A program made the position numbers and the translations under genes. From Peribacillus asahii (GTDB lineage Bacteria > Bacillota > Bacilli > Bacillales > DSM-1321), in contig NZ_CP026095.1 in assembly GCF_004006295.1 (NCBI RefSeq), positions 3,148,001-3,212,000 of the forward strand: a stretch of DNA of 64,000 nucleotides, given 5' to 3'. The notes beneath the pieces were generated by a model. The model did no database searches. It saw nothing but the letters and a program-made list of their open reading frames with translations, and was not told the origin of the DNA. Every line of letters begins with the position of its first letter. Position 1 is the first letter of the stretch. Positions 44,719 through 54,339 of the stretch are shown in pieces.

Positions 44719-45090
44719 TTTTATCGACATAATCGTGGTACTACCTTAACGTCCAAAGGAAAAATGTTATTGACATACTCTGAACAAATCTTTCAACTTA
44801 TAGAAGAAACTACTAAAGTGATGAAAGATGATCAGACACCAAAAGGCCCTTTGATTATCGGATCTATGGAGACAACTGCTGCCGTTCGCTTACCCTCACT
44901 ACTTACAAAATACCATCACGCTTATCCTGACGTAGACTTAATTTTAAAAACAGGGCCAACGGAGCAAAATATCCAAGGAGTTCTTCAGTACGATTTAGAT
45001 GGAGCATTTGTGGCCGGCCCCATTGATCACCCTGAACTGATTCAGAAAACAGTAATAGAAGAGGAATTAGTGCTTATTACAATTAGCCTT
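44719..45090 (+). pseudogene. LysR regulator fragment
   Basis: Starts abruptly at FYRHNRGTTLTSKGKMLLTYSEQI, the end of the DNA-binding domain and linker helix, and covers the first part of the effector domain (GPLIIGSMETTAAVRLPSLLTKYHHAYPDVDLILKTG...EEELVLIT). It then loses family character after about 45085. The helix-turn-helix and the C-terminal lobe are gone. Normally divergent from the MFS gene on its left. Confidence 0.8.
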
Positions 45091-45228
45091 CCCCTTTCCT
45101 TTCTCCTTCTATACTCTTGGATACTTTCATTAAATCTCTCCTTTATGGGGTACAGTAACGATTCAGCAAATGAAGTGACAAACTGATGATTTTTTAAACT
45201 TCCAATGAAAATGGGAAAATGTAAAAAT

Positions 45229-45269
45229 AAAAAGCTGATCATTCCTTAACGTAGGAAAAATCAGCTTTA
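45229..45269. terminator. Bidirectional terminator
   Basis: AAAGCTGAT/ATCAGCTTT with an inner TTCC/GGAA, A- and T-rich flanks. Confidence 0.75.
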
Positions 45270-45337
45270 TACTTTTAGTCTATTCCATTCATCAACGCTC
45301 AATCGGTACCCGATGTTTCATTCTAGTTAAAATACTT

Positions 45338-46996
45338 TTATACTTCTTTCACTTTATGGCGGCGAAAAGAAAACCTGTTTGGAATCTCGCGCAATTGATA
45401 AACAACATTTGCTGATGTACAAGCAACAGAATGTTTGCTTACCTTCAAAGGTTCCGTTATAGGTGAACGGCTAAAAATATTTTTCTGAAGCTGATCTACG
45501 GAGAAGCCCTTTTTGGCTAAAGCTTCATCAAATTCTTTCTGAGCAGCCTGTTTAGCCTTAAACAACATCATTTGTATTCTGCTATAAACGTTAATTGCCC
45601 CGTCTCCCGTCGTTTCAATGGGAAGAAAAATCGCTTCAGGATGAATCTCGGTAATGAGTGACTGTACTCCATCGGAAACACCGGATGAAGGCATGCATCC
45701 GAATGGCTTAACAGAAATGGTCATATTTACTTTCCGTTTCTTCACATTAAGTATAAGCTTACCAACTTCCATATGTCCTTCTCCACCCCTTAGGTGGTTG
45801 TTATAATAGGAGTGGGCCACCTCAGCTATTTCATCCATATCAGGTAAGTGATATCCGCGAAGCCCAATCGCTCTGGCATAGGTATGGAACATCCCGCGGA
45901 CAGTACGATCGGCTAATTCTAATATTAGTAGACGTTTTAAAGGATTCTTTCCTTTTAAGCCCTTACTATCGGAATCCGCTTCACGTAAATGCATCCGTTT
46001 GCGAGTATCGTATTGCCCCTCCCAAATCAAAAATAAGATCCATGCCGTAACAGACTGCACTTCTACTTCGGCCCCTTCACTTTCTAAAAAATTTTGCAGC
46101 TGATAGTTGCCGTCTCCTTCTGTCGTCATCGCCCAAAACTCCCCTATGATGCTTACTTTCGGTTTTACCCGGGTTCTGTCGACTTTCACCGTTTGTAGTT
46201 CTTTTCGGCATCGGTATAAAGCTGGTATTAGTTGTTTACGCTCGCTGAAAGCTTTATATAAATGCTGCTTGCAGCGTTCAAGCGCAGTATTGGTGGATCC
46301 CTCTTCCACTTCATAAGGCCGGATGCGATACCCTAGTGCATTCAAAATATCTCCAATCAATACAGCCTTTAAAAAAGTAAGGAAAAATGAACTATCTAAT
46401 TTAAGCGCAGACTCTTCACCTGTAGCCTGTTTTAAGCCGCTCTGCTGCTGAAAGAGCAACACTCGAAACCCATCAAATCCGGCATCCCTGAGTGCCTTCC
46501 GATACTCTGTTACATAGGTACCAAAACGACAAGGTCCACAGGAACCGCTCGTAATGAAAAGATACTTGCTCACAATTTCTTCCTTTGATTTCCCTTCAAC
46601 ATCTCGAAGATAAGTAAGATATTTGATTAGATTCCCTACAGTAAAATACGTTGGATTGCATTGCCCGCGATTTCCAAATTCCTTGCCAAAGCGGAGAGAC
46701 TCCGTATCCGGGCAATCCATGTGTTTGACAGTATATCCCAATCCTTTTAGCGCTCCCTCCATCAAGTAGTCATGGGCCATGGTAAGACCGCCGAAAAGAA
46801 TGGTTGTGGAATCTTTGTCCTTTGCAAAAAATTGGCGGGGAACCGGATCAAACCATTGTGCATTTGATTGATTCAGTCCTAATTTTGCTTCTTGTTCGGC
46901 CTGATACCGGTCTAATTCTTCCTCAAAGTTACGAAGATAATCCGGCTGACGGCTATCCTTAACAGCTTCGCGTTCTTTTGATGTACGCACTTTCAA
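45338..46996 (-). CDS. 2-hydroxyacyl-CoA dehydratase-like (HgdB/DUF2229-related) protein
   Basis: 552 residues, no membrane segment. Conserved Cys sites fit an iron-sulfur protein of the dehydratase/double-cubane-cluster superfamily: FGNRGQCNPTYFTVGNL, TSGSCGPCRFGTYV, VKPFGCMPSSGVSDGVQSL. Second gene of an operon; it starts 17 bp after the giant activase. TTG start at 46996 with AAGGAGC close upstream (GTG two codons on is an alternative). Presumed electron acceptor or catalytic partner of the activase; the substrate is unknown. Confidence 0.8.
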   Translation of the reverse strand: MKVRTSKEREAVKDSRQPDYLRNFEEELDRYQAEQEAKLGLNQSNAQWFDPVPRQFFAKDKDSTTILFGGLTMAHDYLMEGALKGLGYTVKHMDCPDTESLRFGKEFGNRGQCNPTYFTVGNLIKYLTYLRDVEGKSKEEIVSKYLFITSGSCGPCRFGTYVTEYRKALRDAGFDGFRVLLFQQQSGLKQATGEESALKLDSSFFLTFLKAVLIGDILNALGYRIRPYEVEEGSTNTALERCKQHLYKAFSERKQLIPALYRCRKELQTVKVDRTRVKPKVSIIGEFWAMTTEGDGNYQLQNFLESEGAEVEVQSVTAWILFLIWEGQYDTRKRMHLREADSDSKGLKGKNPLKRLLILELADRTVRGMFHTYARAIGLRGYHLPDMDEIAEVAHSYYNNHLRGGEGHMEVGKLILNVKKRKVNMTISVKPFGCMPSSGVSDGVQSLITEIHPEAIFLPIETTGDGAINVYSRIQMMLFKAKQAAQKEFDEALAKKGFSVDQLQKNIFSRSPITEPLKVSKHSVACTSANVVYQLREIPNRFSFRRHKVKEV

Positions 46997-47013
46997 ATCA
47001 GCTCCTTGTTGTG

Positions 47014-50000
47014 TTATTCAGATATCGCTTTTTTCTCCTGGTTCGGTTGACGCAGAAATTCATGGCGCTTTTGTTCAATAAGTTGCTGCAATTCCATCTT
47101 CTTTTGCGCTAAATCCTGAAGCCGCTCCTCATGCAGTCCCAGACTATGCGCATAGGTTTTGACACGAATCTTAATGGAGCCACTCGGCTTATTCGCATCG
47201 ATATCATGAAGAGCGGAATAAGGAGTGCCAGCTGTTGAAATAATCGAGTCAATCAGCCCATAGGTAGGGGCATCATGCCCGCATTTAAAGTTGGAAAGAT
47301 CCAATACCGCCACATTAGGATGCCTAGCCGCAAACTTAGCAGCCCAAACCTTCTGAACACTATTTGAACTGAAATTTTCCGGCCATACATCGGTCACTTC
47401 CAAAGCATGATTCACTCTTCCACTTTCTAAATCACCTTTAAAAAATCGGCGCAGCCAAGCTTCATCTTTCGGAATGGAGCGCATCGATAGAATCGGATAG
47501 CCTAACACCTGAAACTCATCCAATACGCTGTGGTTAAGCCCTGGATCCGAATGATAGGGACGTCCAATCATAAGAATGGCAATGCGATTTTCCTCTTCGA
47601 CTTGCTCAAGAATCATCCTTCCTTTTTCCTGCATCTCATGATCAAAAAGCTCCATAGCCTTCCATGCTTCATCTGCTGCAAAATTACTTTCGTCTTCTGT
47701 TATTTGTAGGAAATCAGTAAACGCCTCATATAACTGTTTTTTTAGCATATTTGGTTCTGTAAACGTTACCGCCGGATCGAAATAAGTGATCTCTCTTTCC
47801 TTGAAAAAGTCCGTTTCTTTCGTAAAAGCGGCTTTAATGACATTCGGAGCCCCGGCGACAATCGGACAGCTGGTGGAATCCACCACATTCTGTAGATGAG
47901 TCGGAATATGGGTGATGCATGGGAAAACGATTGCGTTTAACACCTTGCGCTCTGTATGATGCTTGAACAATAAATTATGAATATGTGCTTGTGCTACTTT
48001 TGACGGGTAACAAGGATCAATGGAACCGTACTTTCCACCCTCCTGCCACATTTCCTCACTCGTGTCGTCACTGAATACGATATTCTTCTGATCGATGCCC
48101 AGCGTTTCAAAATAAGTTCGCCAAAATGGGGCCGTAGACCAAATATTCAAGACTTTCGGAATTCCAATACGCAGCTGTTTCCGCCGTTCCATCGCCTCTA
48201 TAGAAGAACGTTGAAACGAACGAGTAAATTTGCTTTTTCGCTTCCCAAGACTTAGCAAACCGGTTTTGATTTTGATATCCTCAATAGTTTGGTCTGACGG
48301 AGGCATGGAAACAGGATCATAGAAATGCCTATACATTCGTCGCGCTTCATAATCCACCAGGTTAGGGTATTGTTTTTTCAGCTTATTGCGCTCTTGAGTC
48401 AGCTGAATCATCGATTCCTTGTTTTCCACCGTTCCCTTTTCACAGCTAAAACCTGAAATATAGCGAGCAGTTTGTCCATCAGGTGCAGTAGTATCGATAA
48501 ACGTCCGGCTGCAGTTATTCGGACAAAAGTTACAGCGAGTTGATTCATCATTGCGGGATATATAACTTAAGCCGATTGCAGCATCAAGCCCAAGAAAAGT
48601 TGAGTACCCCCGGCGCTTTACTACACGAAGGGTTTCCATGGCCGCTCCAATTGCACCAGCTTCACCTGTATGCGGATGGACATGCACCTCAGCATCCGGA
48701 ACCCGCTCTTTAATATAGTCAACTTGCGCTTTCACAGCTGCCAGATTATGTTGTGTCCCTCCCTGCAGGACAAACGTTCGGCCCAGTTCCGCCATGCGCG
48801 GAATTTGCACCACATACTGCCATACGTTTTTTGGCAGAACTAAGGCAAGTCCAGCCAACAGCTCCTCCTTTGCGTAGCCTTCCTTCTGGAAATTCACCCG
48901 GTCAGAATCAAGAAATACCGCACAGCCATAAGAAAATTTCGGACTCAGATCCGCTTTGAAGGCGGTTTCAGCATACTCTTGAACAGGGATCCCAAACTGG
49001 TCAGCCATCGCCTGTAACAGCATTCCGTTCCCAGCTGAGCATTGGTTGGACAAGCGGAAGTTGCGGATATCTCCATTTTTCAGAAAAAGAACTTTTATGT
49101 CTTGGCCGCCAATGTCACAAATAACGTCAATATCCCCGAAAAAATGGACGGCACTCATCATATGAGCAACTGTCTCCACAATATTGACATCCGCTTTTAA
49201 TGTCTTTTCCAAGACATCCGCAGCATATCCTGTTGCCCCAAAGCCGATAATTTCAAGTCTAGCACCAGATGCATGTACCTTTTCATATATACGCCCGAGA
49301 AGCTCCTTCGTATCTTGAATCGGATTTCCTTTAGAGAGCTGATATTCCTTAAGAAGAATCGTTCCGTTTTCATCGACCACCACGGCCTTTGATGAAGTAG
49401 ACCCCCCGTCAAGACCAATTACCGCCTTAACTGTTTGTCCCGGTTCAAAGGAAGCAGGCTGAAATTTAGGAATACTGTACTGACGACGAAATTCGTCCAA
49501 TTCCGCTACGCTTTTTACTAATGGAGCACCGGCTTTTTCACCCAGCTTTTCCTTTCGGCCATGGGTAATAAATTTCTTCAATTCTTCTAAACCTTTGTAA
49601 CGGCCAACTTCACTCGGTTCATGAAGTCCATATATGACAGCACCATATGCAGCATAATACTGGGAATTTTCCGGAACAAAAATTAGTTCATCGATCGGTA
49701 TATCTTTCGGATAATTGTATCCCCGCTGTTCCCACGATTCAGGAATTCGCTTGCGCCAACATTGCTGAAGAAAAGGCAAGTATGTATTCGGCCCACCCAA
49801 TAAGAGAACCTTATGTCGCAACGTATTCCCGCGGGTCAGTACAGAAAGGTTCTGCATAACAATAGCATCTGCCAAAGAACACATGACTTCCGAAGAAGGA
49901 ATGCTGCTTTTCACCAGATTCACGATATCCGTTTCTGCAAAAACACCGCATTTCGCTGCAACATGATGAAGTTTGGTGTCATCAAAAGCGAGCTTTGCAA

Positions 50001-50469
50001 CTTCTGCTTCCGGCATTCCTACCTTAATGATGCACTTATCAATCGTAGCACCAGTACCAGAGGCACATTTGTCATTCATGGAAGTAATGGCCTGCTTATC
50101 CCCTGTCTCCTCGTTTTCTTTAAAAATAATAATCTTGGCATCTTGTCCTCCGAGTTCAATCACACTGCCTACATCAGGATGCAGTTGTTCGACAGACATC
50201 GTAACGGCATTCACTTCTTGAACAAACTTGGCACCGATATGCTCAGCAATCGGACCGCCACCGGATCCCGTAATAAACACTCGAATCTTTTCTTTCTGTA
50301 CTTCAGAAAATTCATTCCCGATACGAACCAAGAATTCTAACACGTTTTCAGCCTGTTTCGTATTGTGGCGCTGATAATCAGACCATAGAATCTCTTTCGT
50401 ATTCGGATCGACTACGGTTGCTTTTACCGTGGTGGAACCAACGTCAATTCCAATCATCATATTTTCCAC
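47014..50469 (-). CDS. Giant BadF/HgdC-type activase with two ATPase domains and DUF2229
   Basis: 1151 residues. Two ASKHA ATPase units: GIDVGSTTVKATVVD (about 7-21; Cys in MNDKCASGTGATIDK) and GLDGGSTSSKAVVVDE (about 352-367; SNQCSAGNGMLLQAMADQFG). A Cys cluster CNFCPNNC follows near 645-652, then a DUF2229 region (LRIGIPKVLNIW; YPSKVAQAH; FPCITHIPTHLQN) and GRPYHSDPGLNH near 955. Such activases use ATP to drive one electron into a dehydratase or double-cubane protein. GTG start at 50469 after AGGTGA. Confidence 0.88.
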   Translation of the reverse strand: MENMMIGIDVGSTTVKATVVDPNTKEILWSDYQRHNTKQAENVLEFLVRIGNEFSEVQKEKIRVFITGSGGGPIAEHIGAKFVQEVNAVTMSVEQLHPDVGSVIELGGQDAKIIIFKENEETGDKQAITSMNDKCASGTGATIDKCIIKVGMPEAEVAKLAFDDTKLHHVAAKCGVFAETDIVNLVKSSIPSSEVMCSLADAIVMQNLSVLTRGNTLRHKVLLLGGPNTYLPFLQQCWRKRIPESWEQRGYNYPKDIPIDELIFVPENSQYYAAYGAVIYGLHEPSEVGRYKGLEELKKFITHGRKEKLGEKAGAPLVKSVAELDEFRRQYSIPKFQPASFEPGQTVKAVIGLDGGSTSSKAVVVDENGTILLKEYQLSKGNPIQDTKELLGRIYEKVHASGARLEIIGFGATGYAADVLEKTLKADVNIVETVAHMMSAVHFFGDIDVICDIGGQDIKVLFLKNGDIRNFRLSNQCSAGNGMLLQAMADQFGIPVQEYAETAFKADLSPKFSYGCAVFLDSDRVNFQKEGYAKEELLAGLALVLPKNVWQYVVQIPRMAELGRTFVLQGGTQHNLAAVKAQVDYIKERVPDAEVHVHPHTGEAGAIGAAMETLRVVKRRGYSTFLGLDAAIGLSYISRNDESTRCNFCPNNCSRTFIDTTAPDGQTARYISGFSCEKGTVENKESMIQLTQERNKLKKQYPNLVDYEARRMYRHFYDPVSMPPSDQTIEDIKIKTGLLSLGKRKSKFTRSFQRSSIEAMERRKQLRIGIPKVLNIWSTAPFWRTYFETLGIDQKNIVFSDDTSEEMWQEGGKYGSIDPCYPSKVAQAHIHNLLFKHHTERKVLNAIVFPCITHIPTHLQNVVDSTSCPIVAGAPNVIKAAFTKETDFFKEREITYFDPAVTFTEPNMLKKQLYEAFTDFLQITEDESNFAADEAWKAMELFDHEMQEKGRMILEQVEEENRIAILMIGRPYHSDPGLNHSVLDEFQVLGYPILSMRSIPKDEAWLRRFFKGDLESGRVNHALEVTDVWPENFSSNSVQKVWAAKFAARHPNVAVLDLSNFKCGHDAPTYGLIDSIISTAGTPYSALHDIDANKPSGSIKIRVKTYAHSLGLHEERLQDLAQKKMELQQLIEQKRHEFLRQPNQEKKAISE

Positions 50470-50734
50470 TTCAGCTCACCTCACATATATGAGTTTTTTA
50501 GTTTATAAAGCATAGTGACAAATATCACACTGACCTTATATTTTCCATAAATCTAGATACTATTAATAAACTTAAAAATCCATGAGTTCAAAGAGAAATA
50601 GCAAATTTAAACAAAAATGATTATCCAATTCTTTTGAATCCTATCTTAATAAATAGGTACTGTACCCATTATATGAATAACAAAATGACATTTTCTTATA
50701 CTAAAGTCGAAACCAATTTAAGGAGGGATAACGA

Positions 50735-50902
50735 ATGACTGAGCAAAATCAATCTGCTATTGACCAAGGACGTAACAGAACAAAACGTGGGATTGAAGCA
50801 GCAGGCGATGCAGCTAAAAATGCAATTGATACTGTTGAAGATGTTGGAAAAGCAGCAGTTGACCGTATTTCTGACGCGGTTAAAGATGTTACAGCAAGAT
50901 GA
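50735..50902 (+). CDS. 55-residue amphipathic-helix protein
   Basis: ATG at 50735 follows a consensus AAGGAGGG by 7-8 nt. The product starts MTEQNQSAIDQGRNRTKRGI, then has an Ala/Asp/Val heptad-like helix (AAKNAIDTVEDVGKAAVDRI) and ends VTAR. This pattern recalls small LEA-, CsbD- or YtxH-like stress or spore proteins, none clearly. It is followed 51 bp later by a DUF1657 gene; both probably lie in one transcript. Confidence 0.75.
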   Translation: MTEQNQSAIDQGRNRTKRGIEAAGDAAKNAIDTVEDVGKAAVDRISDAVKDVTAR

Positions 50903-50953
50903 CTTGTTTGAGTCTCAGTTATTGTTGATAACCAAATTTTAAGAGGTGATACC

Positions 50954-51157
50954 ATGACCGTTATTAACGAAGTTCAACAGACATTAGCAGGATTAAAAAG
51001 TGCTCAGGCAAGTTTTGAGACGTTTGCTTTACAAACGGATAATGAACAAGCAAAACAAATGTATCAACAAGCGGCACAACAAACGCAAGCCATTGTGGAC
51101 GAGCTTTCTCCACGGGTTCAACAAATCCTAGAAGAAGAACCCCAATATAAACAATAA
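50954..51157 (+). CDS. DUF1657 protein
   Basis: 67 residues, the usual length: MTVINEVQQTLAGLKSAQASFETFALQTDNEQAKQMYQ... all helical, ending in a Glu/Gln-rich tail. In Bacillus such genes commonly accompany spoVA-type (spoVA-2mob) operons together with DUF421 genes and affect spore resistance. Here no spoVA gene is in the window. AGAGGTGA lies before ATG; a strong terminator follows. Confidence 0.88.
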   Translation: MTVINEVQQTLAGLKSAQASFETFALQTDNEQAKQMYQQAAQQTQAIVDELSPRVQQILEEEPQYKQ

Positions 51158-51201
51158 TGCCAAAAAAAGGTTGGTTAAACTCCATCAACCTTTTTTTGGC
51201 A
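51158..51201 (+). terminator. Terminator of the DUF1657 gene
   Basis: TGCCAAAAAAAGGTTG pairs with CAACCTTTTTTTGGCA; 16 bp, loop about 11 nt. Confidence 0.9.
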
Positions 51202-51288
51202 TATATCAGAGTCCTAAATGAAATGCTTCAAAATCTTAATTTAATATAGAAAAAGAGTAACAATCGAAAGAGAAGAAGGATGATTTAA

Positions 51289-52773
51289 GTGGCGTCTTTA
51301 CAAGAAAAAAGTGTTCAAAAATCAAAACCAGTAATTATGCTCGTTATTGATACATTAATGGACCCACCTTTACAAGAGGCCATCAAAAATAATCGAGCAC
51401 CGGCATTCAAGTTTTTCATTGAGAACGGCATGTACTTTCCAGATGTAATCAGTCCCTTTCCAACAATGTCTGTTAATGTTGACACAACAATACTTACGGG
51501 TACCTATTGCAATCAACATCATTTGCCTGGACTAGTTTGGTTCAATATAAAAGAAAATCGTCTCATTAATTATGGTAGTCATATTCGTGAATTATGGAAG
51601 CTTGGTTTTAGTCGATCTCTTGAAGATATCTTATTTCATCTGAACAGTAATCATATCAGTAAGAGAGTAAAAACCATACATGAGGAGTTAGAGGATAAAG
51701 GTAAGAGTTCGGCTTCGATAAACGCACTCGTGTATCGAGGAAATACACCCCACTTTTATAAATTACCGAAATTATTAACATGGTTTACTTCTATTCAAAA
51801 AGAACGTTCAACATTAGGTGCCAATATTTTTACATATGGGTCATTAAAAAAAATTAGTTCATCTAAACGGTATCAACGACTTTGGCAAAAGTTTGGGTTC
51901 AACAATTCTTTTTCAGTTCAAGAATTAACTTATTTAATTAAGAAAGATCACCTTCCTTCCTTTACGATTGTCTACTTTCCCGATCTTGATCAAAGTGTTC
52001 ATAAACATGGACGTATGGATGTAAAAGGAATTGAAAAAGTCGATCAACATTTACAAAAGATTCTTAATGTATATGATTCATGGGAAGAAGCATTACAGAA
52101 CAATATATGGATTACAATAGGTGATAATGGACAAGCCTGGATTGATCCTGACCGCAAAGTAGCTCTAATTGATCTTAGGAAAATGCTAGGGACATATCGA
52201 ATTATGAAACTAAGAGAAGGAGTTCAGCCAAAAGATCAGATTGTGCTTGCCGTAAATGAACGTATGTCCTATATATACACTTTAGATACGAACACGTTAC
52301 CTATTCATAAACTTGTATCAGAGCTAGAAAATGACAACCGAATTGATGTCATTGCATGGCGAGAAGGGTCATCCATAAAGGTCAAGTCCGGTGGAAAAAA
52401 AGGGGAACTCGATTATCGAAAAGGCGGAGAATTTATTGATACATATAACCAAACATGGTTTATTGAAGGGGACCATGAATTATTAGATATTACTGTAAAT
52501 GACAATCAAATTCTTTACGGTGACTATCCAGATGCGTTGGACCGATTATATAGCAGCTTAAATTCACATGAAGGAAATTTCATCATAGTCAGTGCTAAAC
52601 CAGGCTATGAATTTATTGGTGAAGGCTCACCTACCCACGTAGGAGGGGCTAGTCATGGAGGATTGCACCAACAGGATTCCTTAGTACCTTTGATCGTAAC
52701 AGGTACACATTCAACACCTTCATATTTACGAATGGTAGATATAAAAGAATGGGTTTTATCGTTGATTGGTTAA
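51289..52773 (+). CDS. Alkaline-phosphatase-superfamily phosphodiesterase (NPP-like)
   Basis: 494 residues, no signal peptide. Metal-binding Asp in IMLVIDTLMD, catalytic Thr in SPFPTMSVNVDTTILTGTYCNQHHLPG, later metal residues in YFPDLDQSVHKHG and WITIGDNGQ, and a His-rich end THVGGASHGGLHQQDSLVPLIV. This matches type I phosphodiesterase/nucleotide pyrophosphatase-like enzymes of the superfamily. A middle insertion (about 100-210) is unusual. GTG start at 51289 with AAGGA 8 nt upstream. Substrate unknown; cytoplasmic by sequence. Confidence 0.85.
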   Translation: MASLQEKSVQKSKPVIMLVIDTLMDPPLQEAIKNNRAPAFKFFIENGMYFPDVISPFPTMSVNVDTTILTGTYCNQHHLPGLVWFNIKENRLINYGSHIRELWKLGFSRSLEDILFHLNSNHISKRVKTIHEELEDKGKSSASINALVYRGNTPHFYKLPKLLTWFTSIQKERSTLGANIFTYGSLKKISSSKRYQRLWQKFGFNNSFSVQELTYLIKKDHLPSFTIVYFPDLDQSVHKHGRMDVKGIEKVDQHLQKILNVYDSWEEALQNNIWITIGDNGQAWIDPDRKVALIDLRKMLGTYRIMKLREGVQPKDQIVLAVNERMSYIYTLDTNTLPIHKLVSELENDNRIDVIAWREGSSIKVKSGGKKGELDYRKGGEFIDTYNQTWFIEGDHELLDITVNDNQILYGDYPDALDRLYSSLNSHEGNFIIVSAKPGYEFIGEGSPTHVGGASHGGLHQQDSLVPLIVTGTHSTPSYLRMVDIKEWVLSLIG

Positions 52774-52921
52774 TTAAACGACTTGGTCTGGAATCGTGAT
52801 TTACTCTTCTACAATTGTAAACAAGTTATACAATTTGTTAAGTATGTTTTCAAGTTAATGTCACAGAATAGTATTTGTATTTTTTATAGATATCATAAAA
52901 ATGAGGTTAAAAAATGACAAT

Positions 52922-52965
52922 AAAAAGAGGTCGCCCAAAAGTATAAACTTTGAGTGACCTTTTTA
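52922..52965. terminator. Terminator
   Basis: AAAAAGAGGTCGC-CAAA pairs with TTTG-GTGACCTTTTT; serves the phosphodiesterase gene (+) and possibly the MltG-like gene (-). Confidence 0.8.
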
Positions 52966-52985
52966 TTTAATTAATGAAAATATGG

Positions 52986-53468
52986 TCATTTAAATATGAT
53001 AGATATGATCTCTTCTGTCGTCATGTCACTTTGTACTACATATGTACCAGGACGTAAATGGTTTTCCACGCCTCGCTGTTCAACTTCATTAAAGAAATCC
53101 TGCCCGCTTTTAATAACTCTTGCTCGCTGCAGATTTTTACCCACATCAATACTTGTCATCCCTTTAGAAACTCTCAGTACTGTGCGGTATACAATCTTTT
53201 CTTGTGTTTCGGTTTTTGTTTCGGTTTTTGCTTCAGTTTCTGCTTTATCTTTACTAGATTTCGCTTCAGCAAGTTGCTCTTCCCACTCTTTTTCTGTATG
53301 GATGACATACCCTTCCGAAGATAGCAAGTCTTTCATCTCGTCTTTTGAAAGTTGTTCTGTAGTCTGTGTGCTCGTCGCTTCAGTAGGTCCAAAGAAGTAC
53401 ACTGCACCACACAAACCTGCTGCAACAAGAAGGCCGCCGGCAAAGCTGCGCATTGATTTAGATGTCAT
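52986..53468 (-). CDS. Membrane protein with MltG/YceG-like C-terminal domain
   Basis: 160 residues: short TM at the N-terminus (FAGGLLVAAGLCGAVYFFG), Lys/Glu/Thr-rich linker (KAETEAKTETKTETQEK), and a C-terminal 60-residue module (VLRVSKGMTSIDVGKNLQRARVIKSGQDFFNEVEQRGVENHLRPGTYVV) like the LysM-related N-domain of endolytic transglycosylase MltG. The catalytic domain is absent. ATG overlaps the stop of the upstream gene (ATGACATCTAA), so the two are coupled. Confidence 0.7.
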   Translation of the reverse strand: MTSKSMRSFAGGLLVAAGLCGAVYFFGPTEATSTQTTEQLSKDEMKDLLSSEGYVIHTEKEWEEQLAEAKSSKDKAETEAKTETKTETQEKIVYRTVLRVSKGMTSIDVGKNLQRARVIKSGQDFFNEVEQRGVENHLRPGTYVVQSDMTTEEIISIIFK

Positions 53469-53838
53469 TGGCAACTTTTCCCCTTTCCTGCTTTGTTTTT
53501 ACATAAGGAGCAATCAACCGTTCTATTTCATTTATAGTCTGCCCTGTTTTCATTGCTATACTTTCAACTGAATACCCACGCTTATGTAAGTCGAGTACTT
53601 CACGCAACAAGATTCGCTGTTCAGAAGAAGCTGCCAGTATACCAGCTTCTTGTGCTGTAATTTCAGCATCTATCTCAAGAGTCCGAATTTTTTCTTGTAG
53701 TTGATTCACTTCCCCCCCAAAAGTAAGAGAAAGTTGTTCTAGCTGGTCTTCAACTTTTGGTGAATCCGTTTTAATAAACGACAAAATGAACAGTATCACT
53801 GCAGCACCAAACAAAATGGCTAGCGCCCATTCCATCAT
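53458..53838 (-). CDS. Single-TM protein, SwrB/DUF2802-like
   Basis: 126 residues: N-terminal TM (MEWALAILFGAAVILFILSFI), coiled coil (about 30-75) and a C-terminal helix-turn-helix-like segment (LREVLDLHKRGYSVESIAMKTGQTINEIERLIAPY). The layout recalls YlxL/SwrB and DUF2802 proteins of flagellar loci, but no flagellar gene lies here. GGAGGG is 7 nt before ATG. First gene of a coupled pair with the MltG-like protein. Confidence 0.65.
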   Translation of the reverse strand: MMEWALAILFGAAVILFILSFIKTDSPKVEDQLEQLSLTFGGEVNQLQEKIRTLEIDAEITAQEAGILAASSEQRILLREVLDLHKRGYSVESIAMKTGQTINEIERLIAPYVKTKQERGKVANDI

Positions 53839-54339
53839 TCTATGTCCCTCCCTAATCTAAATCTATTATCTCGCTTCCTTATTATATATTGATTTAATCG
53901 AGAATTCGATTTAAAACAATAAAACACCACAATAGTCATTGCATTTATACCTCTATTTCACTAATTATCGTACTCATTCTGATATCAATCTTACTGCACA
54001 AGGACTATGTTACCATTAAAAAAGACTAGTTATTAATGGCTCTGTTCGACATATGGAGAATTGAGATGTAGAAAAATATATTCATTGAAAGTCTAACATA
54101 TCACCGCACATAAACAAACAATAAACACTCTTATTTGAACGGGAACAGATTTAAGGGAAATAATAGATAAATATACTTTTTCAAATTTAGATACAAGGCG
54201 CGCAACCGTAACAGTGGTTGCGATTTTTTTAGCACTTATGTTAGATTGAAAAATAACCTCAGCAACACCTTTTTCTTTCATTAAAACAAACAATATAACC
54301 ACCCATACTTTTTAGACTTATTAGAAAGAAGGAGAAACG
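53839..54339. other. Intergenic stretch with possible plus-strand gene remnant
   Basis: The plus frame from about 54135 to TGA at 54249 reads TGTDLREIIDKYTFSNLDTR and then a hydrophobic end (VAIFLALMLD), like a protein C-terminus without start. It overlaps a hairpin CGCAACC/GGTTGCG followed by ATTTTTTT (54199-54229). Remnant and terminator readings compete. Otherwise only the promoter region of the gene at 54340. Confidence 0.35.

Noticed and set aside
44581-45186. 201-codon plus-strand ORF as a complete LysR gene
   Set aside because: Its first 45 codons are antisense to the MFS gene and have no helix-turn-helix; only the part after 44719 is LysR-like.
49813-50340. 175-codon plus-strand ORF inside the activase gene
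   Set aside because: Antisense shadow of a gene with intact ATPase motifs; no ribosome binding site or recognisable domain.
54093-54302. 69-codon minus-strand ORF
   Set aside because: Spans a terminator-like hairpin on the other strand, has no good ribosome binding site, and the opposite frame reads more like a protein end.
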